26,538 bases of DNA from Clostridiales bacterium UBA1728. Lineage in GTDB: Bacteria > Bacillota > Clostridia > Oscillospirales > Oscillospiraceae. The notes beneath the pieces were generated by a model. The model was not told where the DNA came from, ran no database searches, and was given only the letters and a program-made list of their open reading frames with translations. The stretch covers positions 1 to 26,538 of the forward strand of contig DCIK01000038.1 of assembly GCA_002315975.1 (NCBI GenBank), read 5' to 3'. Position numbers and translations under genes: made by a program. Position 1 is the stretch's first letter. Every line of letters starts with the position of its first letter. Positions 6,761 to 14,444 of the stretch are shown here, one piece after another.

Positions 6761-8020
6761 ATGGAAGAAAGAGAAATCGCCATCCGCATCTCCGGCGTGA
6801 AAAAGCGCTATCGGCTGGGTGCCATCGGCGGCAGAACCCTGCAGGCCGAGCTGCAGAGCCGTTGGGCCAGATTCCGGGGTCGGGAAGACCCCAACTCCCG
6901 CATCGGCAGCGATCCGAGTCTCATCGGGCAGGAGTTCTACGCCCTCAAAGGCATCGACCTGAGCATATACAAGGGCGAGCGGGTGGGCATCATCGGCAAC
7001 AACGGCGCGGGCAAATCCACCCTGCTGAAGCTCCTTTGCCGCATCACCGCCCCCACGGAGGGGGAGATCGACCTCTATGGCCGCATCACCTCCCTGCTGG
7101 AGATCGGCACCGGCTTCCACCGGGAGCTGAGCGGCCGGGAGAACATCTATATGAACGGCGCCATTCTGGGCATGAGCCGCGCCGAGATCGACGAGCGGCT
7201 GGACGACATTATAGCCTTCTCCGAAATCGGGGAGTTCATCGACACCCCGGTGAAGCGCTACTCCTCGGGTATGTTCGTGAAGCTGGCCTTTGCCGTGTCC
7301 GCCCATCTCAGCAGCGACATCCTCATCATGGACGAGGTGCTGGCCGTGGGCGATATGGCCTTCCAGCACAAGTGTTTGCAGAAAATGCGCGCGGCCGCCG
7401 ACGAGGAGGGCAAGACCGTCCTCTATGTAAGTCACAACATGGACACCATCCGCCGCCTGTGCAGCCGCTGCATCGTGCTGGACAGGGGCAGCGTCCTCTA
7501 TGACGGGGAGGTGGAGGGTGCCATCGCCGTATATATGAACCAGGCTCTCAGCGAGAACGCCGTGGACACCGACCTCCGGGGCAAGGGCATCGCCAAAGCC
7601 GAAACCCTCCGGCTGGAGCGGCTGCTGCTGGAGAACAAGTGCAGCAACAAATATGAAAGCGGGGAAGCCCCGGTCTTTCAGCTGCGTCTTCGCAACACGG
7701 AGCCTCTGTCCCTTCTGAAGCTGCGGCTGAGCTTCAGAACGGAGTCAGACACCGCCGTGGGCACCGCCTGGTCAGCACCCTTTTCCCTTGACGAAGCCGG
7801 GACGCACACGCTGCGTTTCACTTTTCCTGCCGATATTCTGGCCAAGGGCGTGCTTTACGGCAGCATCGGTGTGTACCGCAGCGATGAGCTGGGGCGCAGC
7901 ATATGCCTTGACCATGTGACTCGAGCCTTCAAAATCGAGCTGAGCGGACTGCCCATATGGGATCTCAGCACCCACGGCTATGTGGCTTTTCCGGATATGA
8001 CCGTGGAGGAAGTGTTATGA
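6761..8020 (+). CDS. ABC exporter ATPase with C-terminal glycan-binding-like domain (Wzt/TagH-like)
   Basis: The protein has 419 residues and energises the permease encoded just upstream. The nucleotide-binding domain has Walker A GNNGAGKST at 79-87, GTGFHRELSGRENIYMNG after the Q-loop (typical of the O-antigen/teichoic-acid subfamily), signature YSSGM, Walker B ILIMDEVLAVGD and the switch SHN. Residues of about 260-419 form an extra beta-rich domain placed like the Wzt C-terminal domain, which in characterised O-antigen exporters recognises the modified end of the glycan. The start at 6761 has GGAGG right after the permease stop; an in-frame ATG at 6620 lies inside the permease gene. Its stop overlaps the next start by four bases (ATGA), coupling it to the kinase-like gene. 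Confidence 0.93.
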   Translation: MEEREIAIRISGVKKRYRLGAIGGRTLQAELQSRWARFRGREDPNSRIGSDPSLIGQEFYALKGIDLSIYKGERVGIIGNNGAGKSTLLKLLCRITAPTEGEIDLYGRITSLLEIGTGFHRELSGRENIYMNGAILGMSRAEIDERLDDIIAFSEIGEFIDTPVKRYSSGMFVKLAFAVSAHLSSDILIMDEVLAVGDMAFQHKCLQKMRAAADEEGKTVLYVSHNMDTIRRLCSRCIVLDRGSVLYDGEVEGAIAVYMNQALSENAVDTDLRGKGIAKAETLRLERLLLENKCSNKYESGEAPVFQLRLRNTEPLSLLKLRLSFRTESDTAVGTAWSAPFSLDEAGTHTLRFTFPADILAKGVLYGSIGVYRSDELGRSICLDHVTRAFKIELSGLPIWDLSTHGYVAFPDMTVEEVL

Positions 8021-8718
8021 TCGAATTTACCCTGAAGCTGGCGGGCTTCCCCATCTCCGCCGCCGTGAATTACGAGAGCACCCGCTCGTTCTGCGCAGCC
8101 TATCTCACGCCCGAGCCGCCGCAGCTCTCCGTCAGCGTGACGGAGGAGGACATCGCCGCCGAGGCGAGGGAGAGCGCAGACGCGGGCTTTTCCCCCAACT
8201 ATCTGGAGCGGCTGGCGCTATACCGGCAGATCACCCGGGCGCTGCAGAGCCGGAATGTGCTGCTCTTCCACGGCTCGGCGCTGGCGCTGGAGGGGCAGGT
8301 CATTCTCTTCACCGCCCCCAGCGGCACCGGCAAGACCACCCACACCCGCCTTTGGCTGAAGAACATCCCCGGCTGCCATGTGCTCAACGGGGACAAGCCC
8401 CTGCTGAAGTTCACGGACGACGGCGTTCTGGTCTGCGGCACCCCCTGGCAGGGGAAGGAAAACTATGGCTGCAACGAGATTCTGCCCCTGGGCGCCCTCT
8501 GTCTGCTGGAGCGCTCTGCGGAAAACCGCATAGAGCGCATCGACTTTCACGCAGCCTTTTCCACCCTCATCACCCAGACCTACCATCCCGACGAGGGCGC
8601 CATGCTCCGGGATATGCAGCTTTTGGGCGCTCTGGCGAAGCTGCCCCTCTACCGTCTGGGCTGCAACATGGATGATGAGGCCGCCTTTGTGAGCCGGCGG
8701 GGAATCATCGGAGAATAA
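8017..8718 (+). CDS. HprK/PEPCK-fold kinase-like protein coupled to the glycan exporter
   Basis: The protein has 233 residues. After a variable N-terminal part (1-80), LLFHGSALALEGQVILFTAPSGTGKTTHTRLW contains a HGSAL motif and a P-loop (APSGTGKTT, about 100-108), arranged as in the C-terminal domain of HPr kinase and its relatives. Next come NGDKPLLKFTDDG, a Walker-B-like acidic block, and GTPWQGKENYG. There is no recognisable HprK N-terminal domain, so this is not ordinary HPr kinase; related short kinases are known from RiPP clusters. It starts inside the ATPase stop (ATGA) and ends the exporter block, so its target may be the exported glycan, its lipid carrier or the exporter. Function is inferred. 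No signal peptide or membrane segment is seen. Confidence 0.7.
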   Translation: MIEFTLKLAGFPISAAVNYESTRSFCAAYLTPEPPQLSVSVTEEDIAAEARESADAGFSPNYLERLALYRQITRALQSRNVLLFHGSALALEGQVILFTAPSGTGKTTHTRLWLKNIPGCHVLNGDKPLLKFTDDGVLVCGTPWQGKENYGCNEILPLGALCLLERSAENRIERIDFHAAFSTLITQTYHPDEGAMLRDMQLLGALAKLPLYRLGCNMDDEAAFVSRRGIIGE

Positions 8719-8744
8719 ACCTTATATTTCCGTCTCCGGAAGTC

Positions 8745-8775
8745 GTCGATTGTAAAACTGCGTTTTACAATCGAC
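8745..8775. repeat. 14-base-pair palindrome between the kinase-like gene and hflX
   Basis: A perfect stem-loop (8745-8758 with 8762-8775, loop tgc) has the core cgattgtaaaac / gttttacaatcg. The same 12-base core, with loop ttc, recurs at 13974-14000. No strong T-run follows, so it is more repeat-like than terminator-like, though it may define a transcript end ahead of hflX. Short direct repeats (gtctccgga) flank it. Confidence 0.75.
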
Positions 8776-8805
8776 CGGTCTCCGGAATCAGAAGGAGCAA
8801 CACAT

Positions 8806-9906
8806 ATGCAGGATTTACAGAAAAAGCGGGAGCGGGCCGTGCTGGCGGGGCTTTCGGCCACCAGCATGGAGAGCGCGGAGCGCTCCACCGAGCAGAGCAT
8901 GGACGAGCTCTCCGCTCTGGCTGACACCGCCGGAGCCGACACCGTGGCCATGATTCTGCAGACCCGTCAGAGTCCCGAGCCCCGAACCTTTCTGGGCGCG
9001 GGCAAGGTGCAGGAAATCAAAGAGGTCGTGATCAACGCGGAATGTGACCTCTGCATCATCGATAACGAGCTTTCGCCCTCTCAGGCCAGAGCGCTGGAGG
9101 AGATTCTGGGCGTTCGCGTTCTGGACCGCAGCGGCCTCATTCTGGACATCTTCGCCCAGCGGGCCGCCACCAAGGAGGGCCGCCTGCAGGTGGAGCTGGC
9201 CCAGTACAACTATCTGCTGCCCCGGCTGACGGGTATGTGGACCCACCTGAAGCGGCAGGCGGGCACCTCCGCCCCCATCGGCACCCGCGGCCCCGGCGAG
9301 ACCCAGCTGGAGACCGACCGCCGTCACATCCGCCGCCGGATTCAGAAGCTGGAGGAGGAACTGGAGCAGGTGCGCCGGGTTCGCTCCACCCAGCGGCGGC
9401 GCAGAGAGAAGAACGCCATGCCCATGGTGGCGCTGGTGGGCTACACCAACGCCGGCAAGAGCACCGTGCTCAATTCCCTGACCCGCAGCGACATCCCCGC
9501 CAACAACCGCCTGTTCGACACGCTGGACACCACCACCCGCCGCCTGTGGATGGGCGAAATCGGCAGAGAGGTGCTGCTGAGCGATACCGTGGGCTTTATC
9601 CGCAAGCTGCCCACCCACCTCATCGAGGCATTCAAGGCCACGCTGGAGGAGCTGCAATATGCAGACCTCCTGCTCCATGTGATCGACATCTCCGCCCCCG
9701 ACTGGGAGGAGCAGGCCGCCGTCACCGATGCGCTCATCGAGCAGCTTGGTGCAGGGAAGACCCCCTGCCTGCGGGTATATAACAAGTGCGACGCCGCGCC
9801 CCTGACCATACTTCCCCGCTCCCGCGACAGCGTGAGCATCTCCGCCCGCACCGGCGAGGGCATGGAAACCCTGCGGGAGAAGATTGCGGAGGTGCTCCAT
9901 GGCTGA
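8806..9906 (+). CDS. hflX: Ribosome-associated GTPase HflX
   Basis: The protein has 366 residues and belongs to the HflX GTPases, which bind the 50S subunit and rescue or split stalled ribosomes after stress. The N-terminal HflX domain contains PRTFLGAGKVQEI and DRSGLILDIFAQRA; then TRGPGETQLETDRRHIR and a basic coiled linker lead to the GTPase domain with G1 GYTNAGKST, G3 DTVGF, G4 NKCD and G5-like SISART. It is shorter than Bacillus and E. coli HflX, mostly through a short C-terminus. GAAGGAG at 8791-8797 places the start at 8806. Its last eight bases overlap yigZ. Confidence 0.96.
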   Translation: MQDLQKKRERAVLAGLSATSMESAERSTEQSMDELSALADTAGADTVAMILQTRQSPEPRTFLGAGKVQEIKEVVINAECDLCIIDNELSPSQARALEEILGVRVLDRSGLILDIFAQRAATKEGRLQVELAQYNYLLPRLTGMWTHLKRQAGTSAPIGTRGPGETQLETDRRHIRRRIQKLEEELEQVRRVRSTQRRRREKNAMPMVALVGYTNAGKSTVLNSLTRSDIPANNRLFDTLDTTTRRLWMGEIGREVLLSDTVGFIRKLPTHLIEAFKATLEELQYADLLLHVIDISAPDWEEQAAVTDALIEQLGAGKTPCLRVYNKCDAAPLTILPRSRDSVSISARTGEGMETLREKIAEVLHG

Positions 9907-10525
9907 GAGCTACATCACCGCCGCCCGGCTGGGCGAGGCGGAATATACCGACAAAAAAAGCCGCTTCATCGGCCATGTGCAGAGCGTGGCCACGGAGGAG
10001 GAGGCCAAGGCCTTCATCGCCTCCGTCAAGGCCAGATATGCCGATGCCACCCACAATGTCTGGGCCTACACCCTCCGCAACGGCACCGTCCGCTGGAGCG
10101 ACGACGGGGAGCCCGGCGGCACCTCCGGTCAGCCCACCCTCTCGGCGCTGAAGGGAGCGGGACTGGAGGATGTGTGCTGCGTGACCACCCGCTACTTCGG
10201 CGGTATCCTTTTGGGCAGCGGCGGCCTGGTTCGCGCCTATTCCGCGGCGGCAAGACTGGCCATACAGGAGGCGGGCGTGCAGCGCTTCTCCCCCTGGAGT
10301 CGGGGGGTGCTGGAGTGCCCCTACAGTCTCTATGACCGCATCTGCCGCGCCCTCACCGACCGGGGCGCAAGGATGGAGGAGAGCAGCTTCGGCGCGTCCG
10401 TGGAGCTGGTTATCACCGTCCCTCAGGGGCTGGAGACCATGGCAGAGCGCTGCGTCACCGAGCTGAGCGCCGGCGCCGTAAAGCTGCAGTTCCGCGACAG
10501 CGTCATGCGCGGCGCGGAGGAATGA
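9899..10525 (+). CDS. yigZ: YigZ/IMPACT family protein
   Basis: The protein has 208 residues. It carries the IMPACT/UPF0029 domain (KKSRFIGHVQSV near the N-terminus, THNVWAYTL, DDGEPGGTSGQPTLSAL and CCVTTRYFGGILLGSGGLVRAYS), followed by a C-terminal ferredoxin-like domain of the DUF1949 type. The eukaryotic relative IMPACT acts in translational control; the bacterial function is unsettled. The start is placed at 9899, with GGAGG at 9888-9892, giving an eight-base overlap with the hflX stop and suggesting coupled translation. Length is normal. Confidence 0.93.
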   Translation: MAESYITAARLGEAEYTDKKSRFIGHVQSVATEEEAKAFIASVKARYADATHNVWAYTLRNGTVRWSDDGEPGGTSGQPTLSALKGAGLEDVCCVTTRYFGGILLGSGGLVRAYSAAARLAIQEAGVQRFSPWSRGVLECPYSLYDRICRALTDRGARMEESSFGASVELVITVPQGLETMAERCVTELSAGAVKLQFRDSVMRGAEE

Positions 10526-10538
10526 AAAAGGCACAAAC

Positions 10539-10586
10539 GGGGACGGTTCTCAAAAACACCAAATGGTGCTTTTGAGAACCGTCCCC
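10539..10586. terminator. Bidirectional terminator between convergent operons
   Basis: A 17-base perfect stem (10539-10555 with 10570-10586) is extended by an inner cacc/ggtg stem, making one long near-perfect palindrome. It is followed by aatttt on the right and sits in the 74 bases between yigZ and the LRR lipoprotein gene. Its ggggacggttct end resembles palindromes spread by REP-associated transposases in Firmicutes, and a diverged relative may lie at 4224-4252. Confidence 0.85.
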
Positions 10587-10599
10587 AATTTTATCATTT

Positions 10600-11745
10600 T
10601 TAATATTCCGCTCTTGCTTCGCTGATGTAGATGCCCTCCTGCCAGAGGATGTCGTTCCAGTCCCGGTAGTCCAGCACGTACTCCCAGTTGCGGAACATGG
10701 TGCGGTAGGCGATGTTCCGCTCGGTGCTGCGCCAGCCCTCGGCGGTGGAGGACACATTGCGGCTGCCGAAGTTGAACTTCACCGCCGGGTACTGCGCCGC
10801 GATCTCCTCCCGCCGCTCCCTGGGGATGGCACAGCCCCGGACCCAGCACTGCTCTAATTTGGGCATACCCGCCACAAAGTCCACATTGTCCAGCTTTTTG
10901 CAGTAGGAGAGGTTGATGCCCACCATATTGTGCAGCGCACCCAGAGCGGAAAAATTCTCCGCATCGGCGTTGAGAAACAGCTCCAGATACTCCAGCTCCT
11001 GCAGCTCGGCCAGAGGCGAGAGATCGGTGATCCTGTTATCGGCGATAAAGAGCACCCGGAGCTTTTTCAGCTTTGTCAGCGGCTGCAGATCGTTGAGCTG
11101 GCAGTGACCCATGTCCAGCGCCACCAGCTCGGTGCAGTAGCGAAACAGCGGCTCCAGCTCCTGCTGGGAGATGCCGCCCATGCCGCCGCTGTCGCCCCGG
11201 AGGGTGGAGAAGACCCTGCTGTCCGTCCGCAGTCTGCAGTTGGAAAAGTGCAGCTCCCAGACGAAAAGTACATCCTCATAGGCATCGGCCAGGGGCATGA
11301 TCTGCTCCTGCGTAAGCCCGCTCTCCAACAGGTTCACCCGCTCCAGAAGCGGGAAGTAGCGGAGCTGCGCCCTCAGCTCCTCCGTATCCGTCAGTCCCGC
11401 GCCTGAGAAGTCCAGCTCGGTGCTCAGGGAGGAATAGCGCTGTCCCAGCAGCGGCACCGTCCATTCCACCACGCAGTCGGGGGAGGCGCCGGCCTTTACG
11501 CTCTCGTAGATGCCCAGCAGCCTTTCATCGCAGGGCAGCGCCGTGGCATCCAGCCGCCGCAGCCGGGTATAGAGAGGCAGGGCCGAGAGCTCCTCCTCGC
11601 TCTCGTCGCCCCGGAGCGTCAGCTCCTCCACGGTGTCACAGGGAGAGGGAGTCGGTGCGGCTGTGGGCGCGGGTGTGCTCTCCTTTCCGCAGGCGCAGAG
11701 GAGGCTCAGGCAGAGCAGCAGGGGGGCAAGCCATTTTCTTTTCAT
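10600..11745 (-). CDS. Leucine-rich-repeat lipoprotein
   Basis: The protein has 381 residues. A basic N-terminus and hydrophobic stretch end in LLCAC, a lipobox with Cys19, followed by a T/P/A-rich stalk (TPAPTAAPTPSP), so it should be tethered to the outer face of the membrane. The middle and C-terminal parts contain leucine-rich repeats, clearest at about 205-275 (LVALDMGHCQLNDLQPLTKL, LRVLFIADNRITDLSPL, LEYLELFLNADAENFSAL); such surfaces usually bind protein or glycan. The ATG overlaps the stop of the upstream PIG-L gene by four bases, so the two are co-translated and probably work together. No catalytic motif is seen; a binding role is an inference. Confidence 0.85.
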   Translation of the reverse strand: MKRKWLAPLLLCLSLLCACGKESTPAPTAAPTPSPCDTVEELTLRGDESEEELSALPLYTRLRRLDATALPCDERLLGIYESVKAGASPDCVVEWTVPLLGQRYSSLSTELDFSGAGLTDTEELRAQLRYFPLLERVNLLESGLTQEQIMPLADAYEDVLFVWELHFSNCRLRTDSRVFSTLRGDSGGMGGISQQELEPLFRYCTELVALDMGHCQLNDLQPLTKLKKLRVLFIADNRITDLSPLAELQELEYLELFLNADAENFSALGALHNMVGINLSYCKKLDNVDFVAGMPKLEQCWVRGCAIPRERREEIAAQYPAVKFNFGSRNVSSTAEGWRSTERNIAYRTMFRNWEYVLDYRDWNDILWQEGIYISEARAEY

Positions 11746-13949
11746 TCAAACCCCTCCCACAGACTATCATAATTCTCCGGCAGCAGCTCAGTGCTGTAGT
11801 CGTTGGTTTCCCGGCGCTCAAAAGTGCTGGCGTTGCCGCTGGCATAATTGACGCTCCACAGGAGATTTTCGCCCACAAAGCCGTCACAATAGGCGCGGCG
11901 ATCCTCGTTGTGCTCGAAAAACTCGATGAAGCCGGAGATGGTATTGCCGGTATAATAGCGGATCACATGGTTTTCCCGATCGTAATACTGGTACTCCATG
12001 CCCACCAGTCCGCCGTCATGGACATAGCCGTGGCAGGAGGTATAGCCCCGGATGTCCACGGTGCAGTTGGTGAGCTCGCTGTGGCCGCAGGCGAAGATGC
12101 CGCCGGTGAACTGCTCGCAGCGGGCGGCATAGCTCCGATCCCGGTGGATGAGGGTCATGCTGCTGCGGCAGTGGCGGAACTCGCCCCGGCCAAAGCCGGC
12201 GATGCCGCCCACGCCCACCATGATACCGCTGCTGATGAGCTCCACACAGCCCTCGGCGGCGCAGTTTTCAAAGCGTGTGTCGGCAAAGCAGCCGGCAAAG
12301 GACGCGGCAAAGCAGTTCTCGGCGGTCTCGATACGGATGCGCAGAGCGGTGAGGTTCAGATCGTGGATATAAGCGCCCTCCGTATAGGAGAAGAGCCCCG
12401 CGCCCAGAGTATCGTATTCCTTCAGATTGCCGTCCACGGTCACGGACTTCTCCGCGCCGCAGCGCCTGACGCTGAGATTCCGGATGCTGTGGCCCCGGCC
12501 GTCCAGCTCCCCGCAGAAGGCGAAGGGCATCCACTCCACGCCGCTCATGTCGATATCGGCGGTGAGGGTGTAGCTGCCGCGGGGGTCGGCGGCGATTGCC
12601 AAAAGCCCTGCGGCATCGGATACGGGCGTACCGCTGATGTTCTCCTCGGCGGCCTCCACCGTCTGCGACTTGGGCCTGCTCAGATCCAGATGCTCAAAGA
12701 GATCGTCCCGCTCGCTGTCGCGGCCCACCAGACTGCGGAAGAGACCGAAGCGGAAGGCATCGTAGGGCGAGGAGCTGTCATAGACCGTGTAGCGGCTGGA
12801 GTGAACCTGCGAGTCGTGCTCCAGATAGCAGTCGATGGCCACATCCCGCATGGTCTTGCCGCCGAAGGCACTCAGGGGCAGAGCCGCGTCCAGACAGGTG
12901 GGCTCGTCCCCGAAGAGGTGGATATAGGTCTTGGGCGTGTCCCAAAGGCCGTACTTCTCCGCGGAGGCGGGGAACTTCTCCCCATCGGCGGCATCGACCA
13001 CCGCCTGCTCCAGCGTCAGGGAGGCCAGAATATGCGCCCCGTGGCCGTACTCGCCCTGCTCATCGTGACCCACGACCACCAAGGGCTGATAGCGGCGCAG
13101 CTGCTCCACCTGAAACTCCACCCAGCTCTCGAAGGGATAGTAGACCATGGCGGTCTGCACGCTGTTGATCTTCACATCCTCGGAAGCGAAGTTAATCACC
13201 GGGTAATACACGCAGCCGCTCTTCCAAAGGGCGTTGAGCAGCTCATGGTTGCGGACGAAGTCCTCTTCATGGTAGGTCATCCAGCAGACCTGCAGCTTGT
13301 AGCCCAGCTCCCCGGCATAGTAGGGAAGGATGCCGCCGAAGAAGACGAACTCATCGTCCGCGTGGGCGGGGAAGAGCAGGATATCCGCCTCGCCGTCCGC
13401 CAGATTGCGCCAGTCCTGTACCTCAGCGGGCAGGGAACCCGCCGTGTAGGCGCTCAGCTCGCAGAGAGGCTGGTTTTTCTCGCCGTTTACGCGCCGGAGG
13501 GTAAGACTCGGCGAGGGCTCCTCCAGCCGGATGAGGGAATGGAGCCTTCCGCCCGCCACGGTCTGCACACGGCCGCCGGGGGTCTCGATCTGCACTTCCC
13601 CGGGGTAGGCATCCCAGAGCAGGTAGAGGGCGGCTATGTCACTGCCGTCAGCGCTTGCCACCGTCAGCGTATCGCCCACGAAGAGGTCTGTGGCGGTGAT
13701 GATGCGCCCGTCGGCCACATGGGGGAGCACATCGCCCCCGTTTTTCTCCACCCGCAGGGCAAGCTCCACGGCCTCCGGCTCAGGGGTGGTCTCAGGAGTG
13801 GACTCCGCCGTGGGCGCTGCTGCGGGTGCGCTTGTAGCTTCGGCAGCGGGCGCAGCCGTGGACAGCGGCTCTGCCACCCTGCGCTCCGTACAGGCACAGA
13901 GACCGAATATCAGCAGCAATATAAGAAAACAGCAGCTCACCCTTTTCAT
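11742..13949 (-). CDS. Lipoprotein with PIG-L/LmbE deacetylase domain and GLUG-like C-terminal region
   Basis: The protein has 735 residues. A signal peptide ends in a lipobox (LCAC, Cys20), followed by an A/T/P/E-rich stalk to about residue 60. The PIG-L fold is marked by LLFPAHADDEFVFFGG (about 192-206; the A-H-x-D-D zinc motif) and the second zinc motif GHGAH (about 302-306). PIG-L enzymes remove N-acetyl groups from sugars such as GlcNAc conjugates. From about 455 on, YTLTADIDMSGVEWMPF, ELDGRGHSIRNLSV and later GGIAGF, GGIFACG, GGLVGM blocks resemble GLUG-type beta-strand repeats of surface adhesins. AAGGAG precedes the ATG at 13949. An anchored extracellular deacetylase with a binding tail is inferred; the substrate is unknown. 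Confidence 0.88.
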   Translation of the reverse strand: MKRVSCCFLILLLIFGLCACTERRVAEPLSTAAPAAEATSAPAAAPTAESTPETTPEPEAVELALRVEKNGGDVLPHVADGRIITATDLFVGDTLTVASADGSDIAALYLLWDAYPGEVQIETPGGRVQTVAGGRLHSLIRLEEPSPSLTLRRVNGEKNQPLCELSAYTAGSLPAEVQDWRNLADGEADILLFPAHADDEFVFFGGILPYYAGELGYKLQVCWMTYHEEDFVRNHELLNALWKSGCVYYPVINFASEDVKINSVQTAMVYYPFESWVEFQVEQLRRYQPLVVVGHDEQGEYGHGAHILASLTLEQAVVDAADGEKFPASAEKYGLWDTPKTYIHLFGDEPTCLDAALPLSAFGGKTMRDVAIDCYLEHDSQVHSSRYTVYDSSSPYDAFRFGLFRSLVGRDSERDDLFEHLDLSRPKSQTVEAAEENISGTPVSDAAGLLAIAADPRGSYTLTADIDMSGVEWMPFAFCGELDGRGHSIRNLSVRRCGAEKSVTVDGNLKEYDTLGAGLFSYTEGAYIHDLNLTALRIRIETAENCFAASFAGCFADTRFENCAAEGCVELISSGIMVGVGGIAGFGRGEFRHCRSSMTLIHRDRSYAARCEQFTGGIFACGHSELTNCTVDIRGYTSCHGYVHDGGLVGMEYQYYDRENHVIRYYTGNTISGFIEFFEHNEDRRAYCDGFVGENLLWSVNYASGNASTFERRETNDYSTELLPENYDSLWEGFE

Positions 13950-13971
13950 GGTACAGCGCTCCTTATAGTAA

Positions 13972-14240
13972 TTCGATTGTAAAACTTCGTTTTACAATCG
14001 AGCAGGATGCTCGCATTTCATCGCGGCGGCTCTGCCGGGCCCCATTGTGTGCAGGCACACAATGGGAGAGGAGGAGCAGCGGAGTGAACGAGCCCTATCC
14101 TGAAAGGATGGGGCGAGCGATACGAAGCTTGTGACGACGACGATGCGAGGGCGCACCAACAGAGTGCGCCTCAGGGTATTTTTCATCGGGCAAAGCTCGA
14201 TGAAAAATGTTTGAATTATTTTGCGCCTGCGGGCGCAAAC
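13972..14240. repeat. Run of consecutive hairpins in the PIG-L/pilT divergent region
   Basis: Hairpins with different stems follow one another: cgattgtaaaac/gttttacaatcg (13974-14000), cgagca/tgctcg (13999-14013), cggc/gccg (14024-14037), a 12-base stem cccattgtgtgc/gcacacaatggg (14041-14066), ccctatcct/aggatgggg with one wobble (14093-14113), ggcgcac/gtgcgcc (14150-14170), a 14-base stem atttttcatcgggc/gctcgatgaaaaat with one wobble (14178-14208), and tttgcgcc/ggcgcaaa (14220-14239). No convincing reading frame runs through. It may be a structured RNA, a composite of palindromic repeats, or a regulatory region. The first hairpin core also occurs at 8747-8773. Confidence 0.75.
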
Positions 14241-14382
14241 TCTGCGAGGCTATCTTTTAGAAAAATCAGCTTCAGTTCTAAGTTTATTCTATCATAGCAC
14301 AGCAGCTGCGGAAATGCAACGGCGCAGAAAAGGCCCTGCGCATGGTCGGCGAAAAATGTACGAAAATCAGTCCTTTGAGCTC

Positions 14383-14410
14383 TTGACGGAACACTTTTCT
14401 ATGTTATACT
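14383..14410 (+). promoter_or_regulatory. Promoter of pilT
   Basis: TTGACG (14383-14388) is followed after 16 bases by TATACT (14405-14410). It predicts a start near 14417, giving a leader of under 30 bases to the pilT ATG. Confidence 0.8.
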
Positions 14411-14444
14411 GGATGCGATATTATGTATTTTTTTGGGAGAGCTT

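Noticed and set aside
11655..13982. A 775-residue plus-strand open frame
   Set aside because: It lies antisense to the PIG-L and LRR lipoprotein genes, has no recognisable domain and shows the G/A/H/V-rich bias of a GC-rich antisense frame. The minus-strand genes have lipoboxes and zinc motifs.
13992..14186. A 64-residue minus-strand frame inside the hairpin array
   Set aside because: Its content is dictated by the palindromes, and there is no ribosome-binding site or protein pattern; kept as non-coding.
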